Positions 1-6,660 of a DNA stretch of 10,588 nt are shown piece after piece. Position 1 is the stretch's first letter; each line of letters starts with the position of its first letter. The position numbers were made by a program, and so were the translations under genes. The notes below the pieces were generated by a model. The model worked only from the letters and a program-made list of their open reading frames with translations, was not told the DNA's origin and did not search any database. Source of the DNA: Gallionella sp. (GTDB lineage Bacteria > Pseudomonadota > Gammaproteobacteria > Burkholderiales > Gallionellaceae). The stretch is taken from assembly GCA_024654105.1 (NCBI GenBank), contig JANLID010000010.1:1-10588 (forward strand). The letters run 5' to 3'.

Positions 1-1
1 G

Positions 2-916
2 ACGCGCAGCATGATCATCTTCGGGCAGGGCGCGATCCGCTGCCATCCCTACGTGCTGAAAGAAATTGCGGCGGCGCATGACCGTGACCGCCAGCGCGCC
101 CTGCATCAGTTCGACGAAGCCTTGTTCGGACATATCAGTTTTACGCTGAGCAATGCAGCACGCAGTTTTGTGTTCAGCCTCATTAACGGGCACGGCATCC
201 CGGTGCCGCCAGGCGATGAAACGCGCCGCCACTACCAGCAACTGACGCGCTTTTCCACGGCATTCGCGTTGAGCGCGGATGTGGCGATGGCAGTATTGGG
301 CGGCTCGCTGAAACAACGCGAGAAAATTTCCGCGCGTCTCGGCGATGTACTGAGCATGTTGTATTTGTGTTCGGCAACACTGAAACGCTTCGAGGATGAC
401 GGCCGCCCTGCCGAGGATCTGCCGCTGCTGCACTGGGCGATGCAGGATGCGTTGCATAAAATCCAGCAAGCCTTCGACGGCGCGATCCGGAACTTTCCGA
501 ACGCTCCGGCGCGCTGGATATTGAGCGCGCTGATTTTCCCGCTTGGAATGCGACTGTCCCCGCCCGCCGATCGTCTCGACCATCAAATCGCCACGCTGCT
601 GATGCAGCCCGGCGCGGCGCGCGATAGGCTGACGGCCGGAATCTATCTGCCGGCCGACGAACAGGATGCGGTAGGCGCGCTGGAATCGGCGCTAGTCAGC
701 ACGTTGCTGTGCGAACCGTTGCAGGCCGAACTGGAAAAGGCGCACCAGGCTGGCAAGCTGAGTGCATTGGAAGAATTGCCGCGTATCGCCGAGGCGCGCG
801 ATAAAGGCATCATCAGCACGGAACAGGCGTTGCAACTGGAGCGCGACTACGCGCTGCGCCGCAAGGTCATCATGGTGGATGATTTCGCGTCGGATGAGCT
901 GCGGGCGGGGCGGTGA
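2..916 (+). CDS. fadE: Acyl-CoA dehydrogenase FadE, C-terminal part (gene begins before the window)
   Basis: FadE catalyses the first step of beta-oxidation, converting acyl-CoA to trans-2-enoyl-CoA with FAD as cofactor. The frame is open to the left edge, so this is the 3' part of a longer gene; the ATG at 11 is internal. The visible 304 or so residues match the C-terminal extension of large FadE-type dehydrogenases (about 800 residues in E. coli). They begin at the IFGQGAIRCHPYV segment and continue with SADVAMAVLGGSLKQREKISARLGD, split here as SADVAMAVLGG then SLKQREKISARLGD, followed by LPLLHWAMQDAL and NFPNAPARW. The FAD-binding and catalytic domain must lie upstream and cannot be judged. 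The TGA at 914-916 is followed by 158 bp holding a large inverted repeat, then an acyl-CoA synthetase gene. The two probably belong to one fatty-acid degradation cluster. Family call from remembered E. coli FadE; no search was run. Confidence 0.93.
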   Translation, partial: TRSMIIFGQGAIRCHPYVLKEIAAAHDRDRQRALHQFDEALFGHISFTLSNAARSFVFSLINGHGIPVPPGDETRRHYQQLTRFSTAFALSADVAMAVLGGSLKQREKISARLGDVLSMLYLCSATLKRFEDDGRPAEDLPLLHWAMQDALHKIQQAFDGAIRNFPNAPARWILSALIFPLGMRLSPPADRLDHQIATLLMQPGAARDRLTAGIYLPADEQDAVGALESALVSTLLCEPLQAELEKAHQAGKLSALEELPRIAEARDKGIISTEQALQLERDYALRRKVIMVDDFASDELRAGR

Positions 917-933
917 TGAAGAAAAACTTTTTA

Positions 934-1030
934 TCCGCAGATTACGCAGATTTCACAGATTGTTTTGCGAAACGAAACAAGGCGGCGTTTCCACGGTTTT
1001 TAATCTGTGTGAATCTGCGTAATCTGCGGA
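934..1030. repeat. Long intergenic inverted repeat with 9-bp repeated subunits
   Basis: The arms are 934-961 and 1002-1030, separated by a 40-nt loop. The right arm is the reverse complement of the left except for one extra base and one substitution near the inner end. Each arm is built of near-identical 9-bp units: CGCAGATTA, CGCAGATTT, CACAGATTG on the left. The stem fills most of the gap between fadE and the acyl-CoA synthetase gene. There is no T-tract right after the right arm, so it is not a typical intrinsic terminator. Its likely nature is a dispersed palindromic repeat that could fold in the transcript and affect mRNA processing. It lacks the GTAG foot seen in the two other palindromes of this window. 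Confidence 0.85.
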
Positions 1031-1074
1031 CGCGATGTTTTTGAATCTGTTCTCGGTTAGTTTAAGGAAAAAAG

Positions 1075-2874
1075 ATGCAGTCACAGCAAGATGATGTCAT
1101 CACCCCGCAGCAGGCGGGCACGCTGTACGGTTTGTTCGTGGAGCGCGCGCACCGCTCGCCGAACAAAGTGGCGTACCGCCATTTTCAACAAAACTCATGG
1201 CGCGACATTACCTGGCGCGAGATGCTCAGCGAAGTGGCGCGCTGGCAGGCAGCGCTGGCAGGCCTCGGCTTGCAGCGCGGCGACCGCGTCGCGATCATGT
1301 TGCGCAACTGCCCTTACTGGATGATGTTCGATCAGGCGGCGATGTCGCTGGGGCTGGTGGTGGTGCCGCTGTATACCGTGGACCGGCCGGACAACCTCGC
1401 CTACATCGTCAACGATGCCGATGTGAAAGTGCTGCTGTTCGAAAACGCCGAACAGTGGCAGGCCTTGCGCACAGTGCGCGACCGGCTCGGCGGCGTGAAG
1501 CGCTTCGTAAGCATCGACGCGCTGCGCAACGGCGTCGAGCCGCGCCTGAAATCCATCGCGGAATTTTTGCCGCCCACGGCGCAGTTACAAGCAGCCAAAC
1601 CCTGCGAGATGAACGAGCTGGCCAGCATCATTTACACCTCCGGTACTACCGGCAAGCCCAAAGGCGCGATGCTGAGCCACGCGAACATGCTGACCAATGC
1701 GCACGCCTGCCTGGATACTTTCACGGTGCATGGCGACGATTTGTTCCTGTCCTTCCTGCCGCTGTCGCATACTTTCGAGCGCACGCTGGGTTATTACCTG
1801 CCGGTGATGACCGGCTCCACGGTCGCCTTCGCGCGCTCCATTCCGCAATTGTCCGAGGATTTGCAAACCATCCACCCCACCATCCTGATTTCCGTGCCGC
1901 GCATCTACGAACGCATGTATGCAACGCTACGCGCCAAACTGGACGAAGGCTCGCCGCTCAAGCGCAAGCTGTTCCGCCTGGCGGTGGAAACCGGTTGGGC
2001 GCGTTTCGAGCGCGAACAGGGACGCGGATCATGGAAGCCGACGTTTCTGCTCTGGCCGCTGCTGCAAAAACTGGTGGCGCAAAAAATACTCGATAAATTG
2101 GGTGGGCGGCTGCGCGTGGCGGTCAGCGGCGGGGCGGCGCTGGCACCGGAAATTTCACGGGTGTTCATCGGCATGGGATTGCCGGTGGTGCAGGGCTATG
2201 GTCTGACCGAAACCGGCCCGGTGATCAGTGGCAACCGCCTGGAGAATAACTACCCGGACAGCGTCGGCCAGCCGATCCGCGACGTGCAGGTAAAACTTGG
2301 AGAGCAGGGCGCGCTGCTGGTGAAGGGGCCGAACGTGATGCTGGGCTACTGGAACAACCCGGAAGCGGCGCGCGCCATGATCGACGGCGACGGCTGGCTG
2401 AATACCGGCGATATCGCGCACATTTCCGAGACCGGGCACATTTACATCACCGGGCGCATCAAGGACATTATCGTCATGTCAAACGGCGAAAAAGTCCCGC
2501 CGACCGACATGGAACTCGCGCTGCTGCACGACCCGCTGTTCGACCAGGTAATGATATTCGGCGAGGCACATCCGTACCTGGTTGCGCTGGCGGTACTTAA
2601 TAATGAGGCGTGGCAGCATTTTGCGCGGGAGATCGGCATTCGCGCCGACATGCCGGAAACGTTGACCGACAGCCGCGTCAAGGCCAGGATACTGCGGCGC
2701 GTCGCGCGCAATTTGCGTGGTTTTCCGGGTTATGCCAAGGTGAACCGCGTGCTGCTGCTGCGCGAGCCGTGGAGCATCGAAAACGGCCTGCTGACGCCAA
2801 CCCTGAAGATCAAGCGCGCCGAAATCGCGCAGCAATTTGCCGGGCAAATCAAAGAACTTTACGAGAGACGTTAG
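1075..2874 (+). CDS. Long-chain acyl-CoA synthetase (AMP-forming fatty acid-CoA ligase)
   Basis: This enzyme activates free fatty acids to acyl-CoA through an acyl-adenylate, using ATP and CoA, and so feeds beta-oxidation; it probably acts at the inner face of the membrane. The protein has 599 residues and shows the ANL-superfamily motifs in order: the phosphate loop YTSGTTGKPKG at 187-197, PLSHTFER around 229-236, GYGLTETGP at 374-382, GWLNTGD at 440-446, GRIKDIIV at 460-467 followed by SNGEKVPP, and a C-terminal NGLLTPTLKIKR in which K578 aligns with the catalytic lysine. Sequence style and length fit the COG1022 (FAA1/FadD15-like) group rather than E. coli FadD, so no symbol is given. The start has AAGGA at 1064-1068, six bases before the ATG. 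No transmembrane segment is obvious. It lies between fadE and the dehydrogenase/hydratase gene. Exact chain-length preference cannot be read from sequence. Confidence 0.95.
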   Translation: MQSQQDDVITPQQAGTLYGLFVERAHRSPNKVAYRHFQQNSWRDITWREMLSEVARWQAALAGLGLQRGDRVAIMLRNCPYWMMFDQAAMSLGLVVVPLYTVDRPDNLAYIVNDADVKVLLFENAEQWQALRTVRDRLGGVKRFVSIDALRNGVEPRLKSIAEFLPPTAQLQAAKPCEMNELASIIYTSGTTGKPKGAMLSHANMLTNAHACLDTFTVHGDDLFLSFLPLSHTFERTLGYYLPVMTGSTVAFARSIPQLSEDLQTIHPTILISVPRIYERMYATLRAKLDEGSPLKRKLFRLAVETGWARFEREQGRGSWKPTFLLWPLLQKLVAQKILDKLGGRLRVAVSGGAALAPEISRVFIGMGLPVVQGYGLTETGPVISGNRLENNYPDSVGQPIRDVQVKLGEQGALLVKGPNVMLGYWNNPEAARAMIDGDGWLNTGDIAHISETGHIYITGRIKDIIVMSNGEKVPPTDMELALLHDPLFDQVMIFGEAHPYLVALAVLNNEAWQHFAREIGIRADMPETLTDSRVKARILRRVARNLRGFPGYAKVNRVLLLREPWSIENGLLTPTLKIKRAEIAQQFAGQIKELYERR

Positions 2875-2895
2875 CTGAATACATGATGGTTAACG

Positions 2896-2935
2896 AAGAT
2901 CGCAAGATTCCTCACATTCGTTCTGAATGACAGGG
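2896..2935. repeat. Probable fragment of a dispersed repeat
   Basis: This stretch carries AGATTCCTCACATTCG followed by TTCTGAATGACAG, with a small hairpin CATTC-GTTCT-GAATG at 2915-2929. It resembles the degenerate GATTCCTC...GAATGACA repeat found scattered between genes in many unrelated bacterial genomes. That resemblance is from memory. It has no open frame and no protein signature. It lies between the acyl-CoA synthetase stop and the REPIN-like element. Confidence 0.4.
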
Positions 2936-2980
2936 TTTGCAGTGTCTATGGAGTTTTCATGAACGCGAATTTTCAGCGGA

Positions 2981-3045
2981 CGTAGGGTGCATTCCATGCA
3001 CCAAACACGCAGCAAACCTGCATGGTGCATAAAATGCACCCTACG
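2981..3045. repeat. REPIN-like palindromic element (REP doublet), intergenic
   Basis: This is a 65-bp inverted pair of short hairpins. The left unit has GTAG at 2982-2985, then stem GGTGCAT (2986-2992), loop TCC, stem ATGCACC (2996-3002). The right unit mirrors it: GGTGCAT (3024-3030), loop AAA, ATGCACC (3034-3040), then CTAC at 3041-3044. The spacer is 21 nt. The outer 22-nt arms pair except at two loop positions. A GTAG tetranucleotide at the foot of a hairpin, in an inverted pair, is the hallmark of REP sequences mobilised by RAYT transposases. No RAYT gene is in the window. It sits 40 bp before the start of the dehydrogenase/hydratase gene and could affect its mRNA. Confidence 0.8.
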
Positions 3046-3084
3046 AAACCAATGCATAATGGGAACAATAACCGAGAGGTCGTT

Positions 3085-5637
3085 ATGAGCACGAATTTCC
3101 ACGTATGCAAGGTGGCGGTGCTGGGCGCCGGAGTGATGGGTGCGCAGATCGCCGCACACTTGGTCAACGCCAACGTGCCGACCATTCTGTTCGACCTGTC
3201 GGCGCGCGAAGGCGAACCGAACGACATCGTCAACAAGGCACTGGACAGCCTGAAGGAGCTCGACCCCAGCCCGCTGGCCAGCCCGTCGCGTATCAACTTC
3301 ATCACTGCGGCGAATTACGACCAGCATATCGAACAACTGCGCGATTGCGACCTGGTGATCGAGGCAATCGCCGAGCGCATCGACTGGAAGTCCGACCTGT
3401 ACCGCAAGGTCGCGCCCTATCTCGGCGAGCGCACCATCTTCGCCAGCAACACCTCCGGCCTATCGATCAACCAGCTCGCGCAGGCGTTCCCGGAAAACCT
3501 GCGCCACCGCTTCTGCGGCATCCACTTCTTCAACCCGCCGCGCTACATGCACCTGGTCGAGCTGATTCCCTGCCGCGAGACCGAGGAGCCGCTGCTCGAC
3601 CAACTGGAAACTTTTCTCGTCTCCACGCTCGGCAAGGGCGTGGTGCGCGCCAGGGATACGCCCAACTTCATCGCCAACCGCATCGGCGTGTTCTCCATGC
3701 TCGCCACCAAGCACCATGCGGCAGCCTTCAATCTTGGCCTCGATACTGTGGATGCGCTTACCGGGCGCTACCTCGGCCGCCCCAAGAGCGCCACCTTCCG
3801 CACGCTGGACGTGGTCGGATTGGATGTCTTCGCGCATGTGGTCAACACCATGCGCGAGAACCTCACCGGCGACCCGTGGCACAAGCATTACGAGTTGCCC
3901 GGCTGGCTCAACCGACTGGTCGAGCAGGGCGCGCTCGGGCAGAAAACCAAGAAGGGCATCTACCAGAAAATCGGCAAGGAAATCCACGTGCTCGACCTGC
4001 ACACCGACGCTTACCGCCTCTCCGACAGCAACATCGACGACGGCGTGAAAGACATCCTGCGCGAACGCGGCTGGGCGAAGAAGCTCGCCGCATTGCGCGC
4101 CAACCCGCACCCGCAGTCGCAGTTCCTGTGGGCGACGTTCCGCGACGTGTTCCACTACTGCGCGCTACAACTGGAGCATATCGCCAACAATGCGCGCGAC
4201 CTCGACTTCGCCGTGCGCTGGGGCTTCGGCTGGGACAGCGGCCCGTTCGAGATATGGCAGGCGGCAGGCTGGCAGCAAGTCGCGGGCTGGGTCGCCGCCG
4301 ACATCGCGGCAGGCAAGGCCATGTCCGACGCCCCGCTACCCGCCTGGGCCGCCGACCCGAACCGCACCGGTATGCACACTGCGCAGGGTTCCTTCGCACC
4401 TGTAGGTCGGGATTCATCCCGACTTGCTGACAAAGCTGTCGGGATGAATCCCGACCTACAAAACCCACAGCAAGCGGACTATCAACCCCGCTCTCAACTC
4501 CCCGTCTACCGCCGCCAACTCTTCCCCGACCGCCTGCTCGGCGAACCAGTGCACTACGGCGAGACCATCTTCGAGACCGATGACATGCGCCTGTGGCACA
4601 CCGGCGACGATATCGCCATCCTCAGCTTCGAGACCAAGATGCACACGATCAGCAACGAAGTGCTGGATGGCGTCCTGCGCGCAGTAGATGAAGCGGAGCT
4701 GCATTTTTCTGCACTCATCCTGTGGCAGACCGAGCCGCCCTTCTCGGCAGGCGCCAACCTGCTGCAACTGATGCAGGGCGTGCAGGAAACCGGCACCGCG
4801 CCGACCACCGGGCTGCTCGACAAACTCAAAGGCGCGGCGCAGCGCGTGAAATACACCATTGCGGGTGGCGGCGGGTTAGGCGGAATCGTCAATGCCGCCA
4901 TCGGCAACGTCCCATACGTCGAAGATGTGGTAGCGAAATTCCAGCAAACTTCGCTGCGCCTGAGATATGCGCAGATACCCACCATTGCCGCACTGGATGG
5001 CCTGGCGCTTGGCGGCGGCTGCGAGTTCTCCATGCACTGCACGCGCATCATCGCCACGCTGGAGAGCTACATCGGTCTGGTCGAGGTCGGCGTCGGCCTG
5101 TTGCCTGCCGGCGGCGGCTGCAAGGAAATGGCCATGCGCGCCGCACAAAAGGCGAGAGGAGGCGATGTCTTTCCGCACCTCAAGCGCTACTTCCAGCAAA
5201 TCGCCATGGGTGAGGTCGCCAAGAGCGCCGAGCTGGCGCGTGACATGGGCTATTTGCGCCCGTCCGATCGCATCGTATTGAACCGTTTTGAATTGTTGCA
5301 TGTGGCGAAAGCAGAAGCGCGCGCACTGACCGCTACCGCTTATCGCCCTCCGCTGCAACCCGGACAGATCCCCGTGGCCGGACGCACCGGCAGCGCTACC
5401 CTCAAGGCCGCGATGCTCAACCTGCTCGAAGGCGGCTTTATCTCCGAACACGACTATCAAATAGGCTGCCGCATCGCCAAAACGATGTGCGGCGGCGACG
5501 TGGACGCGGGCAGCCTGGTGGATGAACAATGGTTACTCGATCTGGAACGGCACAATTTCATGGAACTCATCACCACCGAAAAGACGCGGGCGCGCATCGA
5601 GCACATGCTGAAGAACGGGAAACCGCTAAGAAATTGA
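3085..5637 (+). CDS. Bifunctional 3-hydroxyacyl-CoA dehydrogenase / enoyl-CoA hydratase (dehydrogenase half first)
   Basis: This 850-residue fusion would hydrate trans-2-enoyl-CoA and then oxidise L-3-hydroxyacyl-CoA with NAD+, the middle steps of beta-oxidation. The N-terminal half has the NAD-binding GAGVMG (14-19), SNTSG (121-125), and HFFNPPRYMHLVE with the catalytic pair H147 and E159. Next comes TPNFIANRIG with N198, then dehydrogenase C-terminal repeats to about residue 420. The C-terminal half is a crotonase fold with oxyanion segments FSAGANL and LALGGGCEF, and both expected glutamates, E647 and E667, 20 residues apart. This order is the reverse of E. coli FadB and resembles Bacillus FadN (YusL). 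I chose ATG 3085 because GAGAGG (3074-3079) precedes it. An earlier in-frame ATG at 3022 lies in a palindromic repeat. Residues 440-459 are encoded by an inserted 60-bp palindromic element. No thiolase gene follows. Confidence 0.95.
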   Translation: MSTNFHVCKVAVLGAGVMGAQIAAHLVNANVPTILFDLSAREGEPNDIVNKALDSLKELDPSPLASPSRINFITAANYDQHIEQLRDCDLVIEAIAERIDWKSDLYRKVAPYLGERTIFASNTSGLSINQLAQAFPENLRHRFCGIHFFNPPRYMHLVELIPCRETEEPLLDQLETFLVSTLGKGVVRARDTPNFIANRIGVFSMLATKHHAAAFNLGLDTVDALTGRYLGRPKSATFRTLDVVGLDVFAHVVNTMRENLTGDPWHKHYELPGWLNRLVEQGALGQKTKKGIYQKIGKEIHVLDLHTDAYRLSDSNIDDGVKDILRERGWAKKLAALRANPHPQSQFLWATFRDVFHYCALQLEHIANNARDLDFAVRWGFGWDSGPFEIWQAAGWQQVAGWVAADIAAGKAMSDAPLPAWAADPNRTGMHTAQGSFAPVGRDSSRLADKAVGMNPDLQNPQQADYQPRSQLPVYRRQLFPDRLLGEPVHYGETIFETDDMRLWHTGDDIAILSFETKMHTISNEVLDGVLRAVDEAELHFSALILWQTEPPFSAGANLLQLMQGVQETGTAPTTGLLDKLKGAAQRVKYTIAGGGGLGGIVNAAIGNVPYVEDVVAKFQQTSLRLRYAQIPTIAALDGLALGGGCEFSMHCTRIIATLESYIGLVEVGVGLLPAGGGCKEMAMRAAQKARGGDVFPHLKRYFQQIAMGEVAKSAELARDMGYLRPSDRIVLNRFELLHVAKAEARALTATAYRPPLQPGQIPVAGRTGSATLKAAMLNLLEGGFISEHDYQIGCRIAKTMCGGDVDAGSLVDEQWLLDLERHNFMELITTEKTRARIEHMLKNGKPLRN
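4401..4460. repeat. REPIN-like palindromic element inserted in frame within the dehydrogenase/hydratase gene
   Basis: The 60-bp element has two perfect 23-nt inverted arms (4401-4423 and 4438-4460) around a 14-nt spacer. Each arm is itself a hairpin. The left has GTAG at 4402-4405, stem GTCGGGAT (4406-4413), loop TC, and stem ATCCCGAC (4416-4423). The right has GTCGGGAT (4438-4445), loop GA, ATCCCGAC (4448-4455), then CTAC at 4456-4459. The length is exactly 20 codons. Of the three forward frames, one meets TAG at 4403-4405 and another meets TGA at 4428-4430; the gene uses the only open one. The added residues, roughly VGRDSSRLADKAVGMNPDLQ, fall in the linker between the two enzyme halves, where an insertion should be tolerated. 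Confidence 0.9.
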
Positions 5638-5692
5638 TTGCGGCATATTGAATGTGAGTGATCCTGAAATTGCCTGGATCGAGATGGACATC

Positions 5693-6026
5693 ATGCGTAC
5701 ATCAAACAAGCTATTGATATTGTCATTGGTTTGTACTGTATGGCTGCCAGCCGGAAACGCCCGCGCAGCCGCCTGTTGTGTCAGCTCCCGCAGCGCAGGT
5801 TGTGCAGCCTGCCGCAAGCGAAGCCGCAACGGAAGAAAATGTACCTCAGTCGACTATTGCGGAAACGCCGGTACAACCAGCCCCGGTTCAGGTAATTGAC
5901 GCGCCGGCAGCAAAAGCCGATCCTGTCCCGGTCGCTGCCGAAGTTAAACCGGTATTGCCTTCCGAGCCTGTTGTATCCGAAGCGGATCGCAAGATATTGG
6001 CAAAACTTGTGCTGTCTTCCAAATAA
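5693..6026 (+). pseudogene. Small Ala/Pro/Val-rich exported protein or lipoprotein, frameshifted
   Basis: From ATG 5693 the frame gives a typical export signal start, MRTSNKLLILSLVCTVW, then turns into Cys/Arg-rich nonsense ending at 5899. A second frame, open from 5718 to the TAA at 6024-6026, gives a coherent low-complexity chain with QPETPAQPPVVSAPAAQVV and an end in SEADRKILAKLVLSSK. Dropping one base between about 5723 and 5741 joins them. If it is dropped near 5729 the product reads MRTSNKLLILSLFVLYGC then QPETP, a plausible lipobox (LYGC) with C as the lipidated residue and about 110 residues in total. The body would sit in the periplasm. I recognise no domain. It may be a real broken gene or a base-call error; there is no long homopolymer to favour slippage. 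It follows the beta-oxidation gene by 55 bp and no terminator separates them. Confidence 0.6.
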
Positions 6027-6082
6027 GCTGTCAACGCCACGAAACAGGTTTGCGTTAATACCTTGCCGTCCAAAGAAGTCGG

Positions 6083-6111
6083 TTGGCAAAGCGGATGGAG
6101 TTGTTTAGAAT
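6083..6111 (+). promoter_or_regulatory. Sigma-70-type promoter for the cytochrome c gene
   Basis: TTGGCA at 6083-6088 and TAGAAT at 6106-6111 are separated by 17 bp. Each hexamer matches the consensus at five of six positions. Transcription would begin near 6118, leaving a leader of about 60 nt before the cytochrome start at 6178. It lies just after the small lipoprotein-like gene and fits a separately transcribed cytochrome. Confidence 0.6.
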
Positions 6112-6177
6112 CGGCGGCGAAGGGAAACCTTCACGTTGTTATTGTTTGAGGTGTTTTAATCACAAAACGGAGAGAAT

Positions 6178-6492
6178 ATGAAATTTACGATTGTAAGCAT
6201 GATTACAGCGGCAGGTTTGTTGGTCGCGGGTAGCGCGTTGGCAACCGATATGCCGGCAGTTGCCAAGAAAAACAACTGCGTCGCCTGTCATGCAATTGAC
6301 AAAAAGGTAGTTGGCCCATCTTGGGCCGACGTTGCCAAGAAATACAAGGGCGACGCAGGTGCTGCGGCACATCTGGACGAAAAGATTAGCAAGGGTGGCA
6401 AGGGTGTGTGGGGTCCGATGCCTATGCCTCCTAATCCCAAGATTACCGCTGAGGAAAGGAAGGAACTGGTCGACTTCATTCTTGGTTTGTAA
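6178..6492 (+). CDS. Periplasmic cytochrome c-551/c-552 (small monohaem electron carrier)
   Basis: This 104-residue protein is a small soluble c-type cytochrome that shuttles electrons in the periplasm, typically to terminal oxidases, nitrite reductase or peroxidase. A Sec signal peptide covers residues 1-22 with a clean ALA cleavage site, leaving a mature chain of about 82 residues, the usual size of the Pseudomonas c-551/Nitrosomonas c-552 family. The haem motif CVACH is at 34-38 (H38 axial), and the GVWGPMPMPPNP loop supplies the second ligand, M83 by alignment with c-551. GGAGA at 6169-6173 precedes the ATG. It appears monocistronic, with its own promoter upstream and a strong terminator just after the stop. 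Its specific redox partner cannot be told from here; the neighbours are not respiratory genes. Confidence 0.95.
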   Translation: MKFTIVSMITAAGLLVAGSALATDMPAVAKKNNCVACHAIDKKVVGPSWADVAKKYKGDAGAAAHLDEKISKGGKGVWGPMPMPPNPKITAEERKELVDFILGL

Positions 6493-6513
6493 ACACAAGT
6501 TGGAACGACCCTC

Positions 6514-6541
6514 AAAAAAGCCGGCGCAAGTCGGCTTTTTT
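6514..6541 (+). terminator. Intrinsic terminator after the cytochrome c gene
   Basis: A stem of AAAAAAGCCG (6514-6523) pairs with CGGCTTTTTT (6532-6541). The interior adds a G-U and a C-G pair that close a GCAA tetraloop (6526-6529), a GNRA loop known for stability. The six T residues form the release tract. It begins 22 nt after the cytochrome stop. The A and T tracts are symmetric, so it could also work in the reverse direction. Confidence 0.93.
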
Positions 6542-6585
6542 GTTATCTGACGATGCGGTTTGCCGCCGGACAAAAAACTTGTCTC

Positions 6586-6614
6586 TTGAGTCCGCATGCA
6601 GTTCAAGGTTTAAT
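6586..6614 (+). promoter_or_regulatory. Candidate promoter for the symporter-ParA pair
   Basis: TTGAGT (6586-6591) and TTTAAT (6609-6614) are 17 bp apart, matching the sigma-70 hexamers at four and five positions. It lies downstream of the cytochrome terminator and 47 bp before the symporter start, where a new transcript is expected. Similarity alone is weak evidence. Confidence 0.35.
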
Positions 6615-6660
6615 CCGCATCTGCGGCTTTCAACCGCATAACGATAAACAGGGAGAAGTC

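Noticed and set aside
934..1030. Inverted and internal short repeats as a CRISPR array
   Set aside because: The 9-bp units are contiguous with no unique spacers of regular length, and no cas gene is present.
3022..3084. An upstream in-frame ATG that would add 21 residues to the dehydrogenase/hydratase
   Set aside because: It lies in the right half of a palindromic repeat, has no ribosome site, and the added residues precede the normal start of the NAD-binding fold. ATG 3085 has GAGAGG upstream.
3105..4430. Second plus-strand frame of 441 codons inside the dehydrogenase/hydratase gene
   Set aside because: Arg/Ala-rich shadow frame without ribosome site or domain; the main frame carries every catalytic motif.
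5648..5692. Upstream TTG start for the small lipoprotein-like gene
   Set aside because: No ribosome site, and it would place charged residues ahead of a signal peptide that starts cleanly at ATG 5693.
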